A DNA stretch of 64,000 bases from Bursaphelenchus xylophilus. Taxonomy: Eukaryota > Nematoda > Chromadorea > Rhabditida > Aphelenchoididae. This document shows, in pieces, positions 54,914 through 64,000 of the stretch; positions within the stretch are counted from its first letter, which is position 1; each line of letters starts with the position of its first letter. The notes beneath the pieces are model-generated. The model had not been told where the DNA came from. It did not search any database and was given only the letters and a program-made list of their open reading frames with translations. The DNA is taken from the NCBI GenBank assembly GCA_904066235.2, contig CAJFCV020000001.1:13883291-13947290 (forward strand), given 5' to 3'. The translations under genes and the position numbers were made by a program.

Positions 54914-56318
54914 TCACTTGGCATATTGGAAGTTCTCGCTGTTTTCGTATTCGGCCATGTCCAGTGCAACTTCGCAGCTCTCTCGCACTACTCGCTGAAA
55001 CAAACTCAAGTAAATTTCTTCTAAACAAACTAATATGCTCAATTTTCAATTTAGCAAACAAAGAATCAAAAGCCCCAACGAAATTTTCGATATTACACTT
55101 GCCTCATTATCCTTTGCGTATTCCTTCAACAACTCCTCGCACTCTGGTGTAGCGATGGCTCCTAGCGCTTCCGCGCACTCATGACGGACCATGCAATTCT
55201 CGTCGGCCTTTCGCAGCCGATCCGATAGCTCCGTGATGGCCAGCGGGGATTGGATTTGGCCCAGGACATAGGCAACTTCATGGCGGAAAAGCGCGCTGTC
55301 CTCGCAATACATGCCTAAAAACCGAAAATCAAAGTAGAAATGCGACTTACCTTGTGCTAACGCCTTTATGGACTCTGGCGAATTGAGATTTCGGAGCTTG
55401 AACATGGCCCGGTACCGCTCCCAAAGTGGCTTCATTTCGTCTATCAAAACCTTTCCCAGTTCCGAAACATCTTCGGAATCTGCGGCCGGCGTAGGATCAA
55501 CAGAATCGTAGGCTGAAGAAGCGTCTTTTCCTCCATTTAGAGTCCATTCCAGGCGAGCTGCAGCTAACTGACAGGTCTCGGCGACTTCAACAACAGGATC
55601 CGACGAATATTCTTTCAGTAAATCGAGAACAGAGCCGTCTCCGATTGCACCCAACGCCTCTCCAGCTTCGTGTCGAACCATGGGATCTAAAACAAGAGAT
55701 TTTAGGGGATTTTGCGAGATTACGTAGAAAACACAATCTTTTGACGTTATCCATGATCAAAGCGGAAATTTAACAAAATCTTCAACTCAAAATTAAACTT
55801 TTCCTTGCTCAAATCAACAATTATACCCCAAGGATTCTGTGCTAAACCTTTTCGACACCTGACATAAAAATATTCACGCATTCCTTCTATTTTATGTTAT
55901 TCATGGCACCGACCAAAAGAAATTTGTCACTTCTTCAAAAATTGGTTTGCTTTCGGCCTAAAATCCAAACAAAAAGAGAAAACAAGACCTCACCTTGCTT
56001 TACGTCCTTCAACGTCTCCACCAAGACAGGGATTGCGGATTTATTCTGCATCTGACCCAAACAATAGGCCAGTTCATGTTTCAGAAGCGCCGAGTCGTCG
56101 TTGAACGCTTTCCCAATGTAGAAAACAGAGCGATCGTCCTTCAGGTTCCTCAGAACAAACAGAGCACGAAATCTTGAAGCTAGTGACTCGCTAAAAGCAG
56201 AATTTATATTGTTTTAGACAACCTACTTTGGGTCGTTTAGGATCCTCCCGGTTTTATCGACATATTCAAGCGAAATTCCTTCAGGATATTGGCCTGGAGG
56301 TGGAAGAACATCCGCCAT
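54914..56318 (-). CDS. dohh-1: Deoxyhypusine hydroxylase, HEAT-repeat di-iron enzyme
   Basis: Exons 56318-56227, 56190-55994, 55686-55351, 55314-55103 and 54994-54914 give 305 residues, the family length. All four His-Glu iron-binding motifs are present: 69-70 (LKHELAY), 102-103 (VRHEAGE), 220-221 (FRHEVAY) and 253-254 (VRHECAE). Their spacing of 33, 118 and 33 matches the human enzyme. DOHH hydroxylates deoxyhypusine on eIF5A to hypusine in the cytosol. The last intron uses a GC donor (GAG then GCAAGT), which restores the conserved junction [15 protein letters not shown]; the next available GT would break it. Five short introns. It is the likely first gene of an operon with dap-3. Confidence 0.97.
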
Positions 56319-56532
56319 CTTTTTGGCAGGTAGAAAAATAAAAATTTGCGGAAATTCCTCTTCTAAAAGAGACATCTTATACGATGAAAAGTGTTCAGCA
56401 AGAAAGTAAGAAAGGAAGAAGACGAGCTGTATGACAAGAGAAGTTGATCAGGGATAAATTGTGATTGAATAGTGGCAGGCCAGCATTATTTTATTCATTA
56501 CTAGACATTTCGCGCTTGTATTTACAAGTTTA
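56319..56532. promoter_or_regulatory. Upstream region of dohh-1
   Basis: Just over 200 bp separate the dohh-1 start from a decayed dap-3 fragment. It must contain the promoter unless an upstream gene is cotranscribed. No specific motif is recognised. Confidence 0.3.
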
Positions 56533-56980
56533 AAACTGAGGGGGACACTTGACCCGAAACAGTCAAAGAAGAGTCTGAATTAACAAATCTGTCCCGAGAT
56601 ATATCCACAGTATCCAAAAGACTTCCAGATCACCAAACGACATATCTTAAACCCGATGACAAACCCTACATCTGAATAAATCCATCAAGAATGTGTCAAG
56701 TTTGCCCCTCGAAAGAAATCTCCATTTATCTTGGTGAAATCGCTCTTTTGATGATGATTTGAGTTCCACAGAGTATATTGGACGTATCTACAGATATATG
56801 AAGCTACATATTTTCATCCGTCCCATGCTTTCTCAGTTCTGAGCCTTATACACCACACAGTCATACGTCGAAAACGCCGAAGAAAACCCCCATTTCCACG
56901 CCATCAATTAATGCCGAGCCCTGCAGAATCCTGTCCACGTTTGATCAGTCCTATTGGCGTTAGGTTTTGAGATAGTTCTT
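56533..56980 (-). pseudogene. Decayed partial copy of dap-3 exon 3 and intron 3
   Basis: Side-by-side reading with 53150-53590 shows shared words in the same order: 'gagggggacacttgac', 'tctgaattaacaaatct', 'aatccatcaagaatgtgtcaag', 'aaatctccatttatcttggt', 'aaatcgctctttt', 'acacagtcat', 'cgaaaac', 'cccccatttccacgcca', 'atgccgagccctgc', 'atcctgtccacgtttgatca' and 'tattggcg'. Multiple substitutions and indels break the frame. As intron sequence is included, this is a DNA-level segmental duplication, not a retrocopy. It sits upstream of dohh-1, on the other side of the gene from dap-3. Confidence 0.8.
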
Positions 56981-57311
56981 GAGATACTTGGAACGATTTT
57001 CTTTTTTGTCCAAAAAGTCCAAAACAGTCAAAAATTACAATGTTGGGGTAATAAATCAAGTCTACCGCGTGTTTACCGTGTATATCATTCGTAAACAGAG
57101 TAAGCAGGGGAATCGAGAGCGGTGTCGAAATAGGTTTATTGCGATTTTTAAAGTTCATTTTTGAGCAAAAAATTGATGATTTAGTTAAGAAAAGCATCTC
57201 AATCATTGAAATAGCTTTCTCAAACGTGTTTTTATCTATTTACAATGTATTTAAAAACTATATCGGTGCTCTATTTAAAGACTATATCGCTATTTTTAAG
57301 CGATATTATCC

Positions 57312-59147
57312 ATGGCGAGGCGATTTCGGAAGACTGTAAGTATACTGTAATTTTGCAAAAAAAATGACAAAAATTGTCATCCATTTGTCACAAATAAGAT
57401 TGATTTACAGTTTTCAAGACCGGGAATGAGTTATATTGCGATGATGACGACGAGGAGCACAATTATTTGAACCTTTCCCAAAGATCCAATTGGAAGCCAA
57501 ATTTTCAAATTGATTGGGCTATTATGTGCTATGGAGCGACTGGCCGGGACAAAGAGCTCCCACTTGAGGCTCTAAAGAGTATTTACTCCCAATCGGCGAA
57601 GAATCTGCGCAAGGCGGCGCCCAAGTTGAATGAGGTCGAGTTTTGGCATTCGCAGACCTTCGATGCCACAAATTCAACGGAAGAAGAGGTGAGGAAGTCG
57701 ATGTTTAGACAAATACTAACTTAGTAGAGCTTATATTTATTTTCTAACGCATTTAAGTTCAATTTGAATTAATGCACAGTGCGAAATCAAAGAAAATTTG
57801 TTGCACAGTGCAAAATTCACATAAGTTAAAATTTCTTTTTGAAATACAGTAACCTAGAAATTTAAAACACGCCAAGATTATCTTTATGTCTTCTAAAATA
57901 CACATGGCCATTCAATTTTGCCAAAATTTTTCAATGCACTGTGCGATAACAAATTGTTTGTTTGTTGCACAGTGCAGCGTTAAAAAAAGTGACGTTGCAC
58001 GGTGCATCTTTGAAATTCTTTGATGACTGTTTATGTAGTGATCAAAGATCAGTCTCAAGAGTAGAATAAACCTATAGCTGCATTGAAAGACTCTTTCCGC
58101 ACTGTGCGAAAAAGCAATTTATTTTCGCCGCACAGTGACGCCACAAATTCACCTTTGACGCCACAAATTCAACTGAAGAAGGTATTTTATGTCAGTAGTA
58201 AGTGGATAAGGTCTGAATTAAATTTTAAACATTTTTAAAATCAATTTGAGTCGTCGCACAGTGCGAAATCGAGGAAAAAGTCATTGCACAGTGCAAAATT
58301 AAAAGAAATCAAAATTTCTTGCACAGTACGGTGTAAAATACGTTTTCTTTTGGGAAAAATAATCTTTACAGTGTCTAAAATATTCCTCGCTATCAGATTT
58401 TGCGACAACTTTTACCTATGTGGTACTGTAAGCAATTCGGTTTTCCTTGCACCGTGCAATTTTCAGAAAAATTGAAATTTCGCTCGCAGCTGAAATTTTT
58501 TTGATGTCTGCTTTTATGACATGTTAATAATCATTTTTAAGCGTACTATAGACTACTTTTATTTTGAAAATGCTTCTTGCGCACTGTGCAAAAAACAAAG
58601 TTCGAATTTTTGCACGGTGCAAACAAAATTTGAGACAAAACTGCACTGTGCGGACATTTTTTTGAGTTTTAAAATTTCGAAATGACAAAAAAGTTTTTAA
58701 AATACGAATTAATGAATAAAGTCACAATTTTTTCAGATAATTCACCTTTTCCGGAGCCAATTTCTCCGCTCCACGGCCGAAGCTGAATTGATCGCAAATT
58801 CCGCGACAGCTCAACGTTTCACCGTCTCCAAAATCGTGGCCCAATATTTGATCCAAGTCAGGGATTGTGATCACAGCGATTCCGCCCGCTGCAACGATCC
58901 AATGGGCATTTTGAGACGTGCTTTTCGCTATTTGAAGCCCAAGATCTCGCATTTTGAGGCGTTCTTGCAGCGAAAGTTGAGTGGAAATGTGGAATTCGAC
59001 TTTTTCGCAACTTATCTGGCCACAGTCCGCAATCACCGCGTCTTCTCCGGACTGATGGGCTCGAGTTTCGCACAAGGCGAGGAGAGTTTCGCGCAATTTG
59101 AGCTGTTGCGACGGATTTTTTCCGACGATGACAAAAAACTACGGTGA
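57312..59147 (+). CDS. Unrecognised protein, three exons
   Basis: Exons 57312-57335, 57419-57688 and 58737-59147 join in phase 0 to 234 residues. The N terminus is MARRFRKT, then an acidic patch (CDDDDEEHN). A middle part has DWAIMCYGATGRDKELPLEALKS, and a mostly helical C-terminal half includes LFRSQFLRSTAEAELIANSAT, RFTVSKIVAQYLIQVRDC and SHFEAFLQRKLSG. No signal peptide or TM segment is seen. I do not recognise the family. The acceptor for exon 2 is TTTTCAAG, not the TTTACAG eight bases earlier, because only the former keeps frame. AATAAA lies at 59188, 41 bp after the stop. Intron 2 contains a duplicated piece of the exon 2 end (see 58136-58330). The first exon is the least certain part. 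Confidence 0.65.
57760..58645. repeat. Palindromes and partial exon duplication in intron 2
   Basis: About twelve GCACNGTGC copies are spread through the intron. At 58136-58186 'gacgccacaaattcaactgaagaag' repeats the 3' end of exon 2 (57660-57686), followed by the same palindrome spacing as downstream of the real exon. A block of about 170 bp was therefore duplicated roughly 490 bp downstream. Confidence 0.7.
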
Positions 59148-60509
59148 ATTTTTGCGATCTCAGACTACTGTAGCATATTTTTGACAAAATAAAGTTCAAT
59201 TTTTCTTGGAAAAAAAATTTCATAAAGTGCATGGACATTGTGGCCTCAGTGACATCTGATCATGAGTAAAACAAGCCGTTCCTTCTAATAAATCGACAAA
59301 ATTCATCAAAAACACTGCAATTTTATCATATATGATACAGCCATAATAAAAATTCAAACTGTGCTAACATCGGCTTTCCAGTTGACATGTTTTGAAGGCC
59401 AAATTAAGGGGCTCTTTCGTCGTTCCCAGTCATCAACTTCTGCCTCCTACAACATCATCAATTTATTGTCCCCACAATTGAAGTCTTCGTTGGATACAGT
59501 CCGAAATTGCTGGAATTGTGGAGAGCCTTGATCTTTCAAATGGAGTATATGTCAGGCAATGATTTCTCGTCGTAGAAGGCCTAAATGAGACTGTTATAAT
59601 AATCATGTCACTTCTAGAAGAGAAATTAATCAAAATGACTGTAAGAAAAGGTTCGATTAAACTCTAAAATATGAAATGCAACGACCACAGATTGACTTTC
59701 CCTAACATAGGTTCCAACTATAGTAAATTTTCAAAGGAATTCAAATTTATCCCGCAAATTTGATAAAAATTCTCAGCACAACGCCAATTACGACCCATAC
59801 CCTCAAATCCGCCATAATCTTCTAAAATACGACTTAAAAAACGCCCACCATTGAGTCAGTTTCCAATAACGCCCATTCAGTGCACCATCGATCTGCCCAT
59901 TTTCTCATCATTGAAATCGTCCGCTGGGATCGAAGTATTGGCAATACTTCGATCCTGGCCGATTCCAGTTCCTCCCAACAAGGCTTCAGCCACCGCACGC
60001 CTCTCATGACATCGCGTGGACGGGGGTCTCCGATGCAACTGCCTAAATTTCAAACAATCCAAAAACAAAACACGACTTACTTTTTCCATTTTGCCCATCA
60101 TCTAGAACTCATTCTGCGGCAATTCGAATCACATGTTGTCTTCCATGTCCAAAGGAACCATCTGAAATTCCATATAAATTAAAAACTGCATCAAAATCTA
60201 AAAAATCGGGGGAAAAAATTGTCAAAAAGTCACCCAAAAAATGCCATACAGTAAAAAAAAACCCTTGTCCATACTCGTCCTGATGCCTTCAAAATCCAAC
60301 AAAAACGTCCGAAATCCCTCCACGTTGCAAAAAACGTTCCAAAAAATTGAGAAAATTTGAATGAAAATCTGAAAAAAACGTCAATTTTCCCACGAATTTG
60401 CGCAAAAAATCGAATTTGCATATTCGAAATTCACCAAAATTTTGTTGGCATTTTTCTCATTCACCGGTAGATTCTTTTATCCTGGTTATAGCGTCAATCT
60501 CTTTCGAAG
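59148..60509. other. Intergenic, possible degenerate minus-strand exons
   Basis: The 3' UTR of the preceding gene is at the left. On the minus strand, acceptor- and donor-bounded segments near 60080-60160 and 59880-60045 give short open stretches (DGSFGHGRQHVIRIAAE, AVASETPVHAMS) that are broken by stops, so a decayed gene is possible but not identified. A perfect small hairpin 'gatcgaagtattggcaatacttcgatc' lies at 59929-59955. Confidence 0.3.
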
Positions 60510-63500
60510 ATGCCAGCTTCAACTTCATCATCCGTCTCCTCCAAGACGATGGCCCCGGCTCCCTCCACCGCCGCCGTCCCGGTGGTTGGAGTCGGGGAAC
60601 GGCCGATGGGTAAGTCAAATGGGATTTTTCGGGATTTTTTTGGGGTTTTTTGAGGATTTTAAGGATTTTGAGGATTCAAAATAGGATTTGTCATCAAAAA
60701 TCCAGAAAATTCTGGATCTTTTGATGACAAATCCGGCTTTGAATACTGTAATAGACTTTACCTTGTTGTACGATGACTTACATAAGCTTAGGGACAAAAA
60801 ATATTAAAAAATATCAATGTCTCGCTGACTTGTCTAGTACAAGATAATTTTGACGTAAGCAACCCAAAAAAACAGCTCAAAACATTGATTTCGAGCTCAA
60901 TTTTGCAGAGCTTGCTTAGATTTGCAACTCCAAATTACCTTATATTTAATTTCTTACCCGCAAAATTATAAACCTCATTTTTGGCTGGTGGGTTACTACC
61001 GTAAATCCCGCCAAAAATGACAATCAAAAGGCCTCAGGGCCTCGAAAATACACTATTACGCCTTGAAGTGCAATATTCAGGCCAAATATTGCACAAAACG
61101 TCGCAATTTTGGCTGGTGGGGAATACCATAAATCCCGCCGAAAACTATTTTTATACTGTTAAAATCCGGCCGAAATTGGCCTCGACATTATGTATACGAC
61201 TCTGTGGATCGCCCTGGATGAGTTCCCGCCCCATTTAAGCCCTGGCAGATCGGTAAGTCAAGATTTTTTGGGTTTTACAGTGTTTAGAGGCCTCATGGAG
61301 GAGATGTCAGAGGGCAAAATTTTGGATGAAACGGTAGATTTCGGGCATTTTTTGAGATCGATTGCTGTATTTTAGACAAAATTCTGACAAATTTCCGTAC
61401 CAAAAACTTATTCCAATTCTCTTTTGTGAAAAAAAAATTTTGGAAAGAAATTCTTACGCTTTTTTGACACACCTTTAGGCAATAAAATGAAAGCCAACAG
61501 CACTCATTAGGTACCATAAATTCCGAGCTTGCTTTTGATATAAATTCCCCTCTACCCAAATTTTGCTTTTTGATCATCAACATCCCAGCCCGCAGCCTCC
61601 CAGAATACCCATTATGATTGGGCAGACATCTCTCCAAGGCCCAAAAATGAAGAAGCCGATCGGTGGCCAGCACTTCAGTCCCTCCACTGCTCAGATCCAA
61701 GATGAGATTCGGTAGGCAAAGACCTGGAAAATCCGTCAATTTTAGTTATCTTTTTTGTCAAAATTGTCAAAAATCAACTTTTTTTAGAAGCCCCATTCCA
61801 CAATTTTTGTTTTCCAGATAACTCCAAAAAATACCCCTTCCCCAAAGATTTTTGACGGATTTTCTAGAAATTTGTCATCCGAATGTCACAATTGATGTCC
61901 AACGTTCAAAATTATGGCCTCAAACATCTGCATGTACCTCCAGAATCCCTCCAAGAGCCTAATCCGGGTTGAAGATGGATAATTTTTGTTGATTGTGGCA
62001 GCTCCAGCGATTATTCATGACGACATCATCTAAAAATATTATTTTTTGATTATAAATATACAGTATTCGTCATAAATTATTCTTATACATCGTACTTCGG
62101 AATTTTTTGGAGACAAAAATCCAAAATAAAGATTAAACTATTCATTTTCATGGCAAAAAATTGCCTTACTTTGTGTTTACTCCAATTGCCATCGAACACC
62201 GTCTCCAATCTGATTCGTGGACCAGGTAACAACTTTATTTTGCTTTCCTCTTTCAGTTCATCCATGGAGCTGTTCCAAGATGATTCAAAACTCGATGGGT
62301 CCTTCCCTGGCAAGAGTCCACTTCCAATTCCGTTGGCGCCCTGAAACTTGAACCATTACAATTGGATAAATATTCTTTTATAAATTCTAATTGTATTAAT
62401 CATAACAATAAATACTTACATCATTTTATACTATCCATGTAAACCGACCTTTATTGTTACATATACCGGGGTTTTCACTTTGAGACACCACCTGATGACA
62501 CGATGAACTTCCTGGACCTCTTCCTTTGGATCAATTCAATCACTGGGCTGATTGCTGAAGATCAACGTCAAATGGACCATGTCGACGATCATCACTTAGG
62601 ATTAGGGTTGTAGTAGAGTAATTTCAAGGGGTGGGGAGCTCGTCTCGTCCATGGATGGACGTTATTGATGTTGTTCTTGTACCTGTCCTCGTTTTTCTTG
62701 TCAAAACCTTGTTGAAAGACCTCTTGATGTGCTCTGTGATTTTCTCCAGGTGGACGTGACTTCTCGTCGTGCAGGCTCGTCGAATTTTCGGTTGCGTGTC
62801 GCGTGGACCTTTTCAGAGAATTCCAATCAATCAACAAATACATCTTCAAGATGACAAAAAGGGACGCCAAGGCACCTACTTTCGTCATGATCACTTCAAA
62901 TCAGCTCCATCTTCAGTTCAACCACCAGTGTATTAATTCTACCGTCCATTCATTCCATCTCATCAACATCTTCACCATCAAATTCGTTTTTACATCATGA
63001 CTCCGTCTCCAATAGGAATTTTCAATGTTCGCCACAAATTTTGGATTAACAAAGGTATTTCTTTGACCTGGAGATTATTCATGACATCAATATCGTGTTG
63101 GGAGTGATCGAAGAACCAATGAATATCTGAAATGAAGCATTTAGAAGACCGATACAAGGAAACCAGAAATTTTAGACGTTTTCGCCCATTTGACCCCCGG
63201 ACTCACCTTATTTTAGCTCAATTTGAACATCAACATACCAATCTGACCATTTTCATCTCCATGAATCCAATCCAGCTCCCGTTTCCATGATTTTCACGTC
63301 TAAATGGCCCCAAATCACCCACAACTTGTCCACCTGCACCTGATCTTCACCAATCGAGTACCAATCATAATCTTGGTTCGGTCCACCACCTTAAATTTGG
63401 TTCCATCTCAGCTTCTGGAGTCCTTTTGAAGGATTCCCCCGTTCCACGTTGTCGTTTGATCCGATCTTCGGGTCATTCAGTGTTCTTGGCTTTCGAGCCG

Positions 63501-64000
63501 CTGTGCTGTCGCCTTCCTGATCACCACTAATGAATACGCTTTCCGGTCGCCATCAACGAAAAAAATCAGCTCGGGGTTCTTGTCGGTTTTGTCACTGGAC
63601 TTCAATGTGGATCGATTTTCAACATCTGTGGAATGTTTTCTGGAGAAATCACAAATTGTTCGCAGGACTTTAATTCAAATGTGGAGTTTTCGTTCAACGT
63701 GGATTTCACCTTCAAGATTTTGGATCGTCATCATCTGGATCTCCGCCTAAACGCAAAAAAAGCATTACTTTAGACATACGAAAAATTTTTATGTGGGAAA
63801 GTTGAGAGAATATGAGAAAATAGAGACCTTAGTAATAGTATTAGAATTTTTGGCCATACTTTTTCAATTCTTAGACTAATTTTGATGATTTTAGTGTCTC
63901 CCAACACCGTCGGCCAGGCCTCCGGCCACGGCTCGTGCCATCCAACCGAGCCTCAAGTCCATACCGTGCAGGCCGAAGTTTTGCCGGCGGTCATGGCCCC
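60510..64000 (+). CDS. 5' part of an unrecognised gene running off the window
   Basis: Exon 1 (60510-60609) starts MPASTSSSVSSKTMAPAPST, is rich in Ser/Ala/Pro and ends after ERPM with one leftover base at a GTAAGT donor. An exon opening at 63896 after 'gattttag' completes the codon to Val and reads SPNTVGQASGHGSCHPTEPQ onward without a stop to the right edge. A second in-frame ATG at 60549 is an alternative start. The low-complexity N terminus suggests a regulatory or nuclear protein, but there is no domain in view. Intermediate exons in the 3.3-kb intron cannot be excluded. Confidence 0.55.
61400..63770 (-). other. Exon-like segments on the opposite strand, unassigned
   Basis: Within the long intron of the + strand gene, the minus strand has several segments with acceptor and donor-like borders. 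The best is 62341-62175, which opens after 'aagtttcag', reads GANGIGSGLLPGKDPSSFES and SMDELKEESKIKLLPGP, and ends at GTAAGG. Another is near 63130-63065 (HWFFDHSQHDIDVMNNLQ). Intervening segments contain stops. It could be a fast-evolving nematode gene, such as an F-box-associated type, or its remains. No complete model could be built. Confidence 0.3.

Overview
This is nuclear DNA of a nematode, most likely a rhabditid close to Caenorhabditis. Exons are short and split by spliceosomal introns that mostly end in TTTCAG. Start codons often sit within a few bases of an AG acceptor, as expected for spliced-leader trans-splicing. The gene content is typical nematode: a ZP-domain cuticlin, an SLC6 transporter, endophilin/UNC-57, SMN, MOAG-4/SERF, and a chemoreceptor-like exon. 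No bacterial operon, rRNA, CRISPR or virus is visible. From memory, the C. elegans orthologues of unc-57, mag-1, smn-1 and moag-4 lie on chromosome I and dohh-1 and dap-3 are close neighbours elsewhere; this needs checking.

Layout. 1-7.6 kb: almost entirely transposon-derived, with several small inverted-repeat elements, some nested, an orphan 7TM-receptor exon and tRNA-like sequences. 7.6-13.3 kb: an SLC6 (SNF) neurotransmitter/amino-acid transporter, ten exons, + strand. 14.9-16.4 kb: a four-TM claudin-like gene, + strand. 16.4-30.3 kb: a gene-free block holding a ~160-bp tandem repeat split by an 826-bp inverted-repeat element, then about 8 kb packed with the 9-bp palindrome GCAC-N-GTGC (well over 150 copies by eye), itself interrupted by a 949-bp inverted-repeat element with an 8-bp target duplication. 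30.3-33.4 kb: endophilin A (unc-57), + strand. 33.4-38.8 kb: another cluster of miniature transposons. 38.9-42.0 kb: a cuticlin-like ZP protein, + strand. 42.4-43.5 kb: mago nashi (mag-1), - strand. 44.3-46.2 kb: a class I histone deacetylase, - strand. 46.5-49.0 kb: an SMN gene with a very large extra central exon, + strand, divergent from the deacetylase across 265 bp. 49.3-50.2 kb: MOAG-4/SERF, - strand. 51.9-54.6 kb: mitoribosomal protein S29/DAP3, - strand. 54.9-56.3 kb: deoxyhypusine hydroxylase, - strand, 344 bp upstream of DAP3 and probably in one operon with it. 56.5-57.0 kb: a decayed partial copy of a DAP3 exon and intron. 57.3-59.1 kb: an unrecognised gene, + strand. 60.5 kb to the right edge: the start of another unrecognised gene, + strand, with a 3.3-kb first intron.

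The conserved genes are housekeeping or cell-structural and do not form one pathway. MAG-1 (exon junction complex), SMN (snRNP assembly) and HDAC1 act in RNA processing and chromatin; DOHH and DAP3 act in cytosolic and mitochondrial translation. For nine genes the exon boundaries were chained by reading phase, giving uninterrupted proteins of family-typical length. The exceptions to note are one SLC6 acceptor without AG, one GC-AG intron in dohh-1, and the SMN insert.

The most striking unexplained feature is GCAC-N-GTGC, usually as YGCACNGTGCR. It makes long arrays, lies inside at least one terminal-inverted-repeat element family, recurs in introns and twice falls inside coding exons. A second recurring motif, GTCAAGTSTTYCC, usually as a short hairpin, sits in introns of the SLC6, endophilin and DAP3 genes. 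All calls come from reading the sequence; no database search was run.
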